A stretch of 64,000 bases of DNA. Origin: Rhizobium sp. ZPR4. GTDB taxonomy: Bacteria; Pseudomonadota; Alphaproteobacteria; Rhizobiales; Rhizobiaceae. The stretch is taken from positions 3,998,955-4,062,954 of the forward strand of contig NZ_CP157967.1 in the NCBI RefSeq assembly GCF_040215725.1, in the 5' to 3' direction. This document shows positions 44,148 through 52,137 of this stretch, piece by piece; positions within the stretch are counted from its first letter, which is position 1, and every line of letters begins with the position of its first letter. The notes below the pieces were generated by a model that was given only the letters and a program-made list of their open reading frames with translations, was not told where the DNA came from and searched no databases. Made by a program: the position numbers and the translations under genes.

Positions 44148-45104
44148 ATGTTGAAAATCGACGGGATCGTGACGTTTGTGACCGTAGCAGAGGCCGGCTC
44201 GATCAGCGAGGCGGCGCGACGCCTGCGCCTGTCGAAATCCGTCGTCAGCGAGCGCCTGTCGGACATGGAAAAGGCATTGGGCGCGACCCTGCTTCACCGT
44301 ACGACCCGCAAGCTGACCCTGACAGAGGACGGCACCGCCTTTCTGCAGCGCGCGACCCGCATCGCGCAGGAGGTGCGCGAGGCCGCCGCCGATCTCGCCG
44401 AGCGGCGCGGCACGTTGATGGGGCCTCTGCGCATCGCCGCGCCCGTCACCTTCGGGCGCCTGCATCTGGGGCCGGCTCTCTATCCTTTTCTCGCCGAACA
44501 TCCGGAAATCGAGCTGACGCTCGATCTCGACGACCGCCGGGTCGATGCCGCCTCGGATGGCTATGACGCGATCATTCGTCATGGCCTGATTGCCGACTCA
44601 CGTCTTGTCGCGTGGAAGCTCGCCCGCAGCCGCCGCCTTCTCGTGGCTTCGCCGGATTATCTCAGCCGCCACGGCAAACCCGCCTCGCTCTCCGATCTCG
44701 AAGATCATCGCGGTATTTTCTACACCAATCGCGGCGTCGCCGATTGGCGGTTCGAGGGGCCGGAGGGTGCTGTCGTCATCCGTGCGAAGCTGGCATTGGG
44801 CGTCAACAACGGCGATGTCCTCCACGATGCAGCGATTGCCGGGCTCGGCATTGCCTTGCTGCCGGCCTTCATCACCGGGCCTTCGGTGAGGGAAGGGCGG
44901 CTCGTCGAAATCGATGTCGGCTATCGGCCGGAGCCGGAGTTCATCTTCATGGCCCATCCGGAGGGACGCAATCCCTCGGCCAAACTCCGCGCGATGGCCG
45001 ATCACTTGAAGAAGGCTTTTGACGATCCGCCCTATTGGGAGCTGGAGCAATTCCAGCAAAAGTGTGAAGCGGTTTTGCGTCCGGAATTGCGTGAAAACAA
45101 ATAG
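44148..45104 (+). CDS. LysR family regulator with repeat-derived C-terminus
   Basis: A 318-residue LysR-type regulator with an N-terminal HTH (IVTFVTVAEAGSISEAARRL, RLSKSVVSERLSDMEKALG) and an effector domain of the CrgA/DhcR type (PLRIAAPVTFGRLHLGPALY, GYDAIIRHGLIADSRLVAWK). It is divergent from the SDR gene and probably controls it. The last 18 or so residues, QFQQKCEAVLRPELRENK, are encoded by a family B palindrome (45047-45090), so the original C-terminus has been replaced or extended by repeat insertion. The stop TAG is the first base triplet before another perfect palindrome. Confidence 0.9.
   Translation: MLKIDGIVTFVTVAEAGSISEAARRLRLSKSVVSERLSDMEKALGATLLHRTTRKLTLTEDGTAFLQRATRIAQEVREAAADLAERRGTLMGPLRIAAPVTFGRLHLGPALYPFLAEHPEIELTLDLDDRRVDAASDGYDAIIRHGLIADSRLVAWKLARSRRLLVASPDYLSRHGKPASLSDLEDHRGIFYTNRGVADWRFEGPEGAVVIRAKLALGVNNGDVLHDAAIAGLGIALLPAFITGPSVREGRLVEIDVGYRPEPEFIFMAHPEGRNPSAKLRAMADHLKKAFDDPPYWELEQFQQKCEAVLRPELRENK
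45047..45090. repeat. Palindromic repeat, family B, copy 3 (inside a coding sequence)
   Basis: GCAATTCCAGCAAAAGTGTG at the left and TTTTGCGTCCGGAATTGC at the right, with AAGC between. It is translated as the C-terminal part of the LysR regulator ending at 45104. Confidence 0.78.
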
Positions 45105-45146
45105 CCAGAGCATTTCCGTGACTCCTGAAACGGAAATGCTCTGGCT
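45103..45146. terminator. Perfect 16-bp inverted repeat between two convergent LysR genes
   Basis: AGCCAGAGCATTTCCG and CGGAAATGCTCTGGCT with the 12-nt loop tgactcctgaaa. It starts within the TAG stop of the left gene and ends 2 bp before the stop of the right gene. It probably ends transcription from both sides; it is also a candidate member of a dispersed repeat family. Confidence 0.75.
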
Positions 45147-45148
45147 AA

Positions 45149-46024
45149 CTATGCAATCAGGCTCATGAGATTGGCAATAACGGGCGATCGCTGCGCCTTG
45201 AGGCTGGCAAGGCCGAGACGCGCGACAACCGGCGGCCCGTCGATCGGCCTGTAGGCGACGCCATCGAGCTTGATCTGCGCGATGGAGGCGGGGACGATGG
45301 AAACGCCGAGATTGGCGGCGACGAGATTGACGACGGAAGGGATCTGCGGCGCCTCCTGCGTCACCACGAGGTCGAAGCCCGCCTCGCGACAGGCCCCGAC
45401 AATATCGTCGTAGAGGCTAAGCCCCACCATGCGCGGGAAGAGAATGAAAGGCTCGCCCGCGAGCGCCGCGATCGGCACGCGCTCCTTTTTCGCCAGCGGA
45501 TGATGGGCCGGCAGTGCAATCAGCATCGGCTCGTCGGCAAAGCGCTTCAGGCGCACATCCCTGGGATCTTCGAGGCCCGGACGAATGAAAGCAGCATCGA
45601 TCTCGCCGCGCATCAGCCGTTCCATCAGCGCATTGGTGTTCATCTCGGTCAGCGACAACCGCACCTCCGGCCAGTGCCCCCGAAACTCTCGGATCGTAGC
45701 CGTGACGATGGTGTTGAAGGCGGAAGACGCTGTAAAGCCGAGTGATAGGCGGCCGATCTCGCCGCGATTGGCGCGTTGGGCGGCAAGTTTTGCCTTTTCC
45801 GCCGCATCGACAGCCGCTCTCGCTTCGACCAGAAAGGCCTCGCCGGCGGCCGTTAGCTCCGCGCCATGCGGGACGCGGTGGAACAGTTGCGCGCCCACCT
45901 CGTTTTCCAGGTCCCGGATCTGCTGGCTGAGCGGCGGCTGGCCGATGCCGAGATTGGCCGCGGCGCGGGTGAAATTCCCCACTTCCGCGAGCGCCAGAAA
46001 ATAGCGGATATGACGCAGCTCCAT
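45149..46024 (-). CDS. LysR family regulator
   Basis: A 291-residue regulator starting MELRHIRYFLALAEVGNFTR, with AAANLGIGQPPLSQQIRDLE as recognition helix, and a BenM/CatM-like effector domain (LSLGFTASSAFNTIVTATIR, DAAFIRPGLEDPRDVRLKRF). GGAG six bases before the ATG at 46024 supports the start; an in-frame TTG at 46036 is an alternative. It is divergent from an MFS transporter gene with about 100 bp between, the usual layout for a regulator and its target. The effector is unknown. Confidence 0.92.
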   Translation of the reverse strand: MELRHIRYFLALAEVGNFTRAAANLGIGQPPLSQQIRDLENEVGAQLFHRVPHGAELTAAGEAFLVEARAAVDAAEKAKLAAQRANRGEIGRLSLGFTASSAFNTIVTATIREFRGHWPEVRLSLTEMNTNALMERLMRGEIDAAFIRPGLEDPRDVRLKRFADEPMLIALPAHHPLAKKERVPIAALAGEPFILFPRMVGLSLYDDIVGACREAGFDLVVTQEAPQIPSVVNLVAANLGVSIVPASIAQIKLDGVAYRPIDGPPVVARLGLASLKAQRSPVIANLMSLIA

Positions 46025-46121
46025 CGCTATCTCCAAAAGCTATTGAGATCGCCTGTTCCATATATTGGACTAATGGAGATGATCTGGCTAGATTTTAGCG
46101 CAAGAAAGGTTGGGTGCCCCC

Positions 46122-47405
46122 ATGTCTCGCGCCGTTGGCAAGCAGGAAATCACTGCTTCCGAAGTTCCATCAGCTCCTGAATTGACGCTCGTTAAGAGCG
46201 AGCCGCCGACGGAGCTTCGCCAATTCCTGACACGCGGCACGCCTGCCTTCCGCCGCGCGACCATCGCGCTGTTCCTGTCCGGATTTGCCACCTTTTCGTT
46301 GCTTTATTGTGTGCAACCGCTGATGCCGATCTTCTCTCAGGATTTCGGTGTTACGCCTGCCGCGAGTTCGCTGTCTCTATCGCTTTCGACCGGCTTCCTG
46401 GCCTTTGCGATCTTCGGCGCTGCTGCCGTTTCCGAAAGCCTCGGCCGCCGCAGTCTGATGTTCATTTCGCTGCTCGGCGCGGCCATCTGTACGATCATCT
46501 GCGCGGTGTCTCCGAGCTGGCATATGCTGCTGGTCGTCCGTGCGCTTGAAGGCTTCCTTCTGGGCGGCGTGCCAGCCGTCGCCATGACCTATTTGGCGGA
46601 AGAGATCGAGCCGCGGGGCCTCGGTGGCGCCATGGGTCTCTATATCGCCGGCAACGCCTTCGGCGGCATGGCCGGGCGCGTTGTGACGGGTACGATCGCC
46701 GAATATCTGAGCTGGCGCCCGGCGCTGGCAACGGTCGGCATTCTCGGCCTGATCGCCGCAGTCGGCTTTCTTTACCTGCTGCCGCCGTCGCGCAATTTCA
46801 CGCCGCGCAAGGGCTTCGATGCCGGCTTTCACGTAAAGGCCTGGGGCGGCCACTTCGGCAATGCAGCGCTGCCATTTCTCTTTGCCATCGCCTTTCTCGT
46901 CATGGGCTCCTTCGTCACGGTCTATAATTATGCCGGCTTCCGCCTCGTCGCCGCGCCTTACAATCTCAGCCAGACCGAGCTGGGCCTGATCTTTACCGCC
47001 TATCTCTTCGGCATCGTCGCCTCCTGGGTCGCAGGCCTCCTCGGTGATCGCATCGGCCATTTCATCGTGCTGCCGATCGGTGTGCTCATCGCAGCGGTCG
47101 GTGCGGCAGTCACGCTTTCCAGTTCGCTGCCGCTGATCATTCTCGGCATCGTCCTGGTGACGATCGGGTTCTTCATGGCCCACTCCGTCGCCAGTGCGCT
47201 GGTGGGCCGGCTTGCCCGCGGCTTCAAGGGACACGCCTCCTCGCTTTACCTGCTGGCCTATTATCTCGGCTCCAGCATCGCCGGTTCGGTCGGCGGTTAT
47301 TTCTGGCTTGCCGATGGTTGGAATGCCGTGGTTGCCTTCATCCTCGTCATGCTGGCACTATGTCTCATCAGCGCCCTTGCCGTTGCCAGGCTGGCGCGTC
47401 GCTGA
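46122..47405 (+). CDS. MFS transporter (YnfM-like)
   Basis: A 427-residue major facilitator with an N-terminal cytoplasmic stretch of about 45 residues and twelve predicted helices. LSTGFLAFAIFGAAAVSESLGRRSLM holds the first loop motif and GIVASWVAGLLGDRIGHFIV its counterpart in the second half. It resembles YnfM/arabinose-type efflux proteins. It is probably regulated by the divergent LysR protein; CCATATATTGG at 46058-46068 lies between. A VOC-family gene follows 15 bp downstream, suggesting an operon for export or tolerance of a small compound. Confidence 0.9.
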   Translation: MSRAVGKQEITASEVPSAPELTLVKSEPPTELRQFLTRGTPAFRRATIALFLSGFATFSLLYCVQPLMPIFSQDFGVTPAASSLSLSLSTGFLAFAIFGAAAVSESLGRRSLMFISLLGAAICTIICAVSPSWHMLLVVRALEGFLLGGVPAVAMTYLAEEIEPRGLGGAMGLYIAGNAFGGMAGRVVTGTIAEYLSWRPALATVGILGLIAAVGFLYLLPPSRNFTPRKGFDAGFHVKAWGGHFGNAALPFLFAIAFLVMGSFVTVYNYAGFRLVAAPYNLSQTELGLIFTAYLFGIVASWVAGLLGDRIGHFIVLPIGVLIAAVGAAVTLSSSLPLIILGIVLVTIGFFMAHSVASALVGRLARGFKGHASSLYLLAYYLGSSIAGSVGGYFWLADGWNAVVAFILVMLALCLISALAVARLARR

Positions 47406-47807
<402 letters not shown>

Positions 47808-47890
47808 GATCATACAACTCCATACGGATTGCTTCTTATCAGGCTTGCCTCTGAATGCGGCTGCTTGACTCCCGAATTTTTGGCCTATAT

Positions 47891-47922
47891 TAAACCTATA
47901 AGTTAATTAACTGTATGGTTTA
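47891..47922. promoter_or_regulatory. Candidate ArsR-type operator
   Basis: TAAACC-tata-AGTTAATTAACT-gtat-GGTTTA: an extended palindrome centred at 47906/47907 with only four mismatched pairs in each half, ending 10 bp before the start codon of an ArsR-type regulator. It probably mediates autoregulation of the three-gene unit that follows. Confidence 0.6.
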
Positions 47923-47931
47923 TTAATCCGC

Positions 47932-48273
47932 ATGGACACATTGAGCATGACCCTTTCAGCCCTTGCCGATCCAACCCGCCGGGCGATCCTGGCGCGGCTG
48001 GCGACTGGCGAGGCATCCGTTTCGGAATTGGCTGAACCTTTCGACATGTCGCTGGTCGCTGTCTCCAAGCATCTGAAGGTACTGGAAAAGGCTGGCCTGA
48101 TTTCAAAGGGGAGGGAGGCACAATGGCGACCCTGCCGGCTGGAGCCGAAGCCGCTGCGGCAGGTCGATGACTGGCTGGAGAACTACCGTCAGTTCTGGAA
48201 CGACAATCTCGATCGCCTGGAAGCCTACGCGGCACTATTGCAAAAGGGAGGAAAGAATGACCCCAGCAACTGA
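47932..48273 (+). CDS. ArsR family winged-helix regulator
   Basis: A 113-residue protein: MTLSALADPTRRAILARLAT, then ASVSELAEPFDMSLVAVSKHLKVLEKAGLI (wing and recognition helices) and a C-terminal helix with WLENYRQFWNDNLDRLEAY. No metal-binding cysteine pair is seen; it belongs to the SmtB/ArsR-like group that accompanies SRPBCC genes. It overlaps the SRPBCC gene by 17 bp, and a long palindrome lies just upstream. It is expected to repress its own operon; the inducer is unknown. Confidence 0.93.
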   Translation: MDTLSMTLSALADPTRRAILARLATGEASVSELAEPFDMSLVAVSKHLKVLEKAGLISKGREAQWRPCRLEPKPLRQVDDWLENYRQFWNDNLDRLEAYAALLQKGGKNDPSN

Positions 48274-48739
48274 GGGCGGCAGCTTGCGCCCGCCGCGTGA
48301 GATCGTGCTGACCCGCGATATTGCCGCGCCGCGTGCCCTGCTGTTTCGCCTTTGGACCGAGCCTGAACATCTGATGCGCTGGTGGGGACCGCAGACCACG
48401 ACGGCCTCATCGGTCTCCGTCGACCTGCGGGAGGGCGGCGCCTGGCGGCATTGCATTCTGACGCAGGAGGGCAAGGAATATTGGAGCCACGGGCGCTATC
48501 TGGAGATCGTTCCGCCCGAGCGCCTCGTCTTCACGTTCGCCTGGGAAAATCAGGATGGAAAACCCGGCCATCCCATGCAGGTGACCGTGCAATTTCAAGA
48601 GCTTGGCGAGAAGACGCGTCTCGTCTTCCGCAAGGTCGAACTGCCTGATGATACCGAACTGAGATTGCAGACGGGCGGCTGGGAGCAGGCCCTCGACAAA
48701 TACGTTGCCTACGCAGAAGCCACCTCAAGGGAAGGATGA
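48257..48739 (+). CDS. SRPBCC/AHSA1 domain protein
   Basis: A 160-residue START-like protein: ALLFRLWTEPEHLMRWWGPQ, SVDLREGGAWRHCILTQEGK and YLEIVPPERLVFTFAWENQD are signatures of the AHSA1 (activator of Hsp90 ATPase homologue) subgroup found next to ArsR-type regulators. The hydrophobic cavity binds an unknown ligand. The start at 48257 follows GGGAGGAAAG inside the regulator gene; the next gene overlaps as ATGA, so all three are translationally linked. Confidence 0.92.
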   Translation: MTPATEGGSLRPPREIVLTRDIAAPRALLFRLWTEPEHLMRWWGPQTTTASSVSVDLREGGAWRHCILTQEGKEYWSHGRYLEIVPPERLVFTFAWENQDGKPGHPMQVTVQFQELGEKTRLVFRKVELPDDTELRLQTGGWEQALDKYVAYAEATSREG

Positions 48740-49149
48740 GAGTGATGAAGAAGACCTATCATGGAAGCTGCCATTGCGGCGCCGTCGCTTACGAAGCCGA
48801 TCTCGATCTGCAGGGCGGCACCTTCAAATGCAACTGCTCGATCTGCAGGAAGAAGCGCAACTGGCTGGCCGTCGCCACGCCTGCCGATTTCCGCCTGACC
48901 TCGGGCGAAGACAGCATCGGCGAATATCAGTTCGGCCCGCGCATCCTGCACCACCTCTTTTGCAAGAATTGCGGCATCAGCTCCTTCAACTGGGGCGAAA
49001 ATCCCGCACTCGGCGGCAAGTTCTATGCGATCAGCATCAGCTGCCTGGACGATGCCACCGATGAGGAACTCGCCTCGCTTCCCGTTGGATATTTCGACGG
49101 CCGCGACGATCGCTTCGATCGCGCACCGGAGGAAACGCGCTATCTCTAG
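48736..49149 (+). CDS. GFA family protein (glutathione-dependent formaldehyde-activating fold)
   Basis: A 137-residue zinc protein: GSCHCGAVAYEADLDLQGG, FKCNCSICRKKRNWLA and LFCKNCGISSFNWGENP supply the cysteines of the GFA/Mss4-like fold. The family includes S-(hydroxymethyl)glutathione synthase and CENP-V-like proteins, but most members have no proven reaction. Its ATG overlaps the stop of the SRPBCC gene (ATGA); it is the third gene of the ArsR-regulated unit and convergent with the methyltransferase-like gene that ends 9 bp later. Confidence 0.9.
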   Translation: MRVMKKTYHGSCHCGAVAYEADLDLQGGTFKCNCSICRKKRNWLAVATPADFRLTSGEDSIGEYQFGPRILHHLFCKNCGISSFNWGENPALGGKFYAISISCLDDATDEELASLPVGYFDGRDDRFDRAPEETRYL

Positions 49150-49158
49150 CGAAATGGT

Positions 49159-49827
49159 CTAGCTTTTGGTGGCTAGCCAAATGACGTGACGCGCGCCTGT
49201 CTTGCCATTGGCGCGCATGTTGACCACCTCGGCGGTAAAGCCGCTGTCGCGCAGACGCTTTGTAAAGCGCTCGTCAGGTCCCGAAGACCAGACCGCAAGG
49301 ACGCCACCGGGCCGCAGCGCATCACGCGCCGCCTTCAGACCCTGATAGTCGTAAAGGCCGTCATTGGCCTCCGACGTGATGCCATCAGGGCCGTTGTCGA
49401 CATCGAGCAGGATGGCGTCGTAAGCCGCCTTGCGGGCGCGGATAAGTGGGCGCACGTCACCCTCGTGGATGGCCACACGAGGATCATCGAGGCAGCCATC
49501 AAAGACCGTCGCCATCGGCCCGCGTGCCCAGGTCACGACAGCCGGAACCAGCTCCGCGACCGTAACCTTGGCGTCCGAGCCGAGTTCGCCGAGGGCCGCG
49601 CGCAAGGTAAAGCCCATGCCGAGACCGCCGATCAGTATGTGCGGCGTCTTCCGGCCTTTGATTTTCTCGCAGGAAAGTGTCGCAAGTGCGCGCTCGGAGC
49701 CGCTCAGGCGGCTGTTCATCAGCTCGTTGGTGCCGAGCATGATGGAGAATTCCTGGCCGCGCTGCTTCAAGCGCAGCTCGCCGCCGCCGGGGATTTTCGC
49801 AGTGTCGAGCAAGGTCCAGGGGATCAC
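49159..49827 (-). CDS. Spermidine synthase-like class I methyltransferase-fold protein
   Basis: A 222-residue protein with a Rossmann core: HILIGGLGMGFTLRAALGEL (motif I), KVTVAELVPAVVTWARGPMA, and YDAILLDVDNGPDGITSEAN, followed by LRPGGVLAVWSSGPDERFTK. It resembles spermidine synthase-like proteins without the N-terminal polyamine domain being complete. GTG at 49827 is the likely start because GGAGAG lies six bases upstream; an apparent longer frame runs through a palindromic repeat. The function is unknown; it lies beyond the urocanase gene and 126 bp away. Confidence 0.8.
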   Translation of the reverse strand: MIPWTLLDTAKIPGGGELRLKQRGQEFSIMLGTNELMNSRLSGSERALATLSCEKIKGRKTPHILIGGLGMGFTLRAALGELGSDAKVTVAELVPAVVTWARGPMATVFDGCLDDPRVAIHEGDVRPLIRARKAAYDAILLDVDNGPDGITSEANDGLYDYQGLKAARDALRPGGVLAVWSSGPDERFTKRLRDSGFTAEVVNMRANGKTGARHVIWLATKS

Positions 49828-49842
49828 GGGCAACTCTCCAAA

Positions 49843-49886
49843 GCAATTCCGGGAAAAACGCGTAGCGGTTTTTCGTCCGGAATTGC
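49843..49886. repeat. Palindromic repeat, family B, copy 4
   Basis: GCAATTCCGGGAAAAACG at the left and TTTTCGTCCGGAATTGC at the right, centre CGTAGCGG. It lies between the urocanase-like gene and the methyltransferase-fold gene, just upstream of the ribosome site of the latter. Confidence 0.78.
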
Positions 49887-49953
49887 GTGTCAAACAGGTT
49901 GTTTCGAATTGCCCGGGACCATAGTCTCTAGAAGCTGCCAAGAATAGACGCGC

Positions 49954-51615
49954 TTATCCCAAACGGATATAGGGCACATCCTTTTTCGCAACTTCGTCCA
50001 GCGCTTCCTCATAGCCGGCATCGGCGTAGCGCATGACGCCGAGGGCCGTGTCGTTGGTGAGCGCATGGTCTAGCCGTTCGTCGGCGGCAGCCGTGCCGTC
50101 GGCGACCACCGTGACGCCGCAGCTCGTCATGTAGCCGGCATAGCCGCCGCCGCCCGAATGGACGACAACAAGGTCGGCCATGGACGAGCAGAGCATCATG
50201 GCGTCGATCAGCGGCCAGTCGGCGATAGCGTCGGAGCCGTCCTTCATGCCTTCGGTCATGATGTTCGGGTGTGCCATGGCGCCAGCATCGAGATGGTCGC
50301 GCGAAAACGCGATCGGACCCTTCAGCGCGCCGCTTGCGACAAGCTCGTTGACGCGGCGGGCAAGTGCTGTGCGCTCACCATGGCCGAGCCATGCAATACG
50401 CGCTGGCAGCCCTTCGAACGGCACATGCTCACGGGCAAGCTTGATCCAGTTGGTGATGATCTTGTTGTCCGGGAACATTTCCAGAAGCAGATCGTCGATG
50501 CGGGCGATATCGCTTTCCTCGCCCGAAAGCGCCATCCAGCGGAACGGGCCGATAGCGCGGCAGAAGAGCGGCCGCAGATAGGCTTCGGTGAAGATCGGGA
50601 TATCGAAGGCGTTCGCGACGCCGCCTTCCTTCGCCTGGGTGCGGATCAGGTTGCCGTTGTCGAAGACTTCGGAACCCTTTTTCTGGAAATCCAGCATGGC
50701 CTTCACGTGCTCGACGATCGAGGCGCGGCTTGCCGCCATCAGTTGGCCCTGACCGTCGTCGCGAAGATCCCTAACTTGCTGCAGATTCATGCCCTTTGGC
50801 ACATAGCCATAGACGAGATCGTGGGCCGAGGTCTGATCGGTGACGATATCGGGCACGATGCCGCGGCGTGCAATCTCGGGATAGATCTCGGCCGCATTGC
50901 CGACGAGGCCGACGGATAGCGCCCGCTTCTCCTTGACCGCCGCATCGATCATCGCCAGCGCGGAATCGAGGTCCGGGGCGATTTCCTGCAAATAGCCGAT
51001 TTCCTGGCGCTTCCTGGCGCGTTCCGCATCGATATCGACGCAGAGGATCGCAGCACCCGCCATGCGGCCGGCGAGCGGCTGCGCGCCGCCCATGCCGCCG
51101 AGCCCGGCGGTCAGCACGAAACGGCCGAAGAGATCGCCGCCGAAGCGGCGCTCGGCGATGCGCATGAAGATTTCGTAGGTACCCTGGATCACACCCTGGC
51201 TGCCGATATATTGCCAGGCGCCGGCCGTCAGGCCGCCCCAGCAGATCAAGCCCTTGCGCTGTAGTTCGTAGAACACCTCGGCCTTTGCCCATTGCCCGAC
51301 GATGTTGCAGTTCGCCATGATGACGAGCGGCGCCTTGTCATGCGTGCGGATGAGGCCGATCGGCTTGCCGGATTGGATGAGCAGGGTCTGGTTCTCATCC
51401 ATCTCGGTCAGCGCCTTGACGATGCCCTTATGCGCCGCCCAGTTGCGGGCCGCCTTGCCAAGAGCAGCATAGACGACGAGATTGTCGGGATCTTCGCCGA
51501 CCGAGAGCACGTTTTCGAGCAGCCGCAGCAGGGCCTCCTGCCGCCAGCCTTTCGCACGCAGCTCCGGGCCGCCCGGAATGGGGAATTTCGGGTGACGTGG
51601 ATTGGCTTTCGGCAT
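49954..51615 (-). CDS. Urocanase family hydratase, divergent (candidate thiourocanate hydratase)
   Basis: A 553-residue protein with the NAD-binding core of urocanase, LTAGLGGMGGAQPLAGRMAG (169-188), QSGKPIGLIRTHDKAPLV, TAGAWQYIGSQGVIQGTYE and RDHLDAGAMAHPN. Two active-site segments differ from HutU as I recall it: ARICWVG is here ARIAWLG (Ala408 where Pseudomonas has Cys410) and HHGGGVGMG is HSGGGGYAG (486-494). In context with an MIO-less lyase, a DUF917 protein, a hydantoinase-like protein and a carbamoylase, it more likely hydrates thiourocanate or S-methyl-thiourocanate than urocanate. Conventional annotation would be hutU. It is the last gene of the cluster, 42 bp after a TfoX-like gene. 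Confidence 0.85.
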   Translation of the reverse strand: MPKANPRHPKFPIPGGPELRAKGWRQEALLRLLENVLSVGEDPDNLVVYAALGKAARNWAAHKGIVKALTEMDENQTLLIQSGKPIGLIRTHDKAPLVIMANCNIVGQWAKAEVFYELQRKGLICWGGLTAGAWQYIGSQGVIQGTYEIFMRIAERRFGGDLFGRFVLTAGLGGMGGAQPLAGRMAGAAILCVDIDAERARKRQEIGYLQEIAPDLDSALAMIDAAVKEKRALSVGLVGNAAEIYPEIARRGIVPDIVTDQTSAHDLVYGYVPKGMNLQQVRDLRDDGQGQLMAASRASIVEHVKAMLDFQKKGSEVFDNGNLIRTQAKEGGVANAFDIPIFTEAYLRPLFCRAIGPFRWMALSGEESDIARIDDLLLEMFPDNKIITNWIKLAREHVPFEGLPARIAWLGHGERTALARRVNELVASGALKGPIAFSRDHLDAGAMAHPNIMTEGMKDGSDAIADWPLIDAMMLCSSMADLVVVHSGGGGYAGYMTSCGVTVVADGTAAADERLDHALTNDTALGVMRYADAGYEEALDEVAKKDVPYIRLG

Positions 51616-51657
51616 GGATTTCCCTTCCCTGTTTTCTTTGTTGTTTCGGCGGCCCGG

Positions 51658-51987
51658 CTATTTCGGCGGCAGGCCTTCGACGAAGTCCAGCGCGGCCAGA
51701 AGCAGCCGCTTGCGCAGCATGTCGTTGCCATAGGCTCCCGGCCCGGCGCGCACCCATCCCTGCATTTCCCGGCCGCGGGACAGCATGGGTTTGACGTCAT
51801 GCTGCTCCAGCGCCCAGGTGTCGTTGCCTTTGCCAAGGCGGATCAGCATCCCGTCGTCACGGGCGCCGCACAGCAGATGGCCATTGAGCAGAAAGGCCCA
51901 GCCGCCGAACATCGCTTTCTCGCTAAGCCCGGGTCGTTCCCCAAGCTCGTCTCTCAGCAATTCCTCAAGACCGGCGTCGCGGGCCAT
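51658..51987 (-). CDS. TfoX/Sxy family N-terminal domain protein
   Basis: A 109-residue protein: LSEKAMFGGWAFLLNGHLLC and DDGMLIRLGKGNDTWALEQH, then MQGWVRAGPGAYGNDMLRKR, fit the TfoX N-terminal domain (Sxy). Full-length TfoX regulates competence in gammaproteobacteria, but small single-domain homologues in rhizobia have no known role. It sits inside the catabolic cluster, between the DUF917 and urocanase genes, on the same strand, 42 bp before the latter; a RIME-like repeat precedes it. Whether it belongs to the pathway is unknown. Confidence 0.85.
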   Translation of the reverse strand: MARDAGLEELLRDELGERPGLSEKAMFGGWAFLLNGHLLCGARDDGMLIRLGKGNDTWALEQHDVKPMLSRGREMQGWVRAGPGAYGNDMLRKRLLLAALDFVEGLPPK

Positions 51988-52024
51988 TCAAGCCTCCTGT
52001 GCTTTTCAGCCTTTCTTGCCGGCC

Positions 52025-52137
52025 AGAGCGTGATGCCGAAAAGTGTAGGCGGTTTTCGGACGACATCACGCTCTACTTCTCTGATTCTAGAGCGGATTCA
52101 GATTTTAGGTCGAACAGACCTAAAATCATCCGGCTCT
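52025..52137. repeat. RIME-like palindromic element, copy 3
   Basis: Left palindrome AGAGCGTGATG...CATCACGCTCT around GAAAAGTGTAGGCGGTTTTC; right palindrome GATTTTAGGTC-gaaca-GACCTAAAATC. Orientation is inverted relative to copies 1 and 2. The right palindrome encodes the last residues and the TGA stop of the DUF917 protein. Confidence 0.88.
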
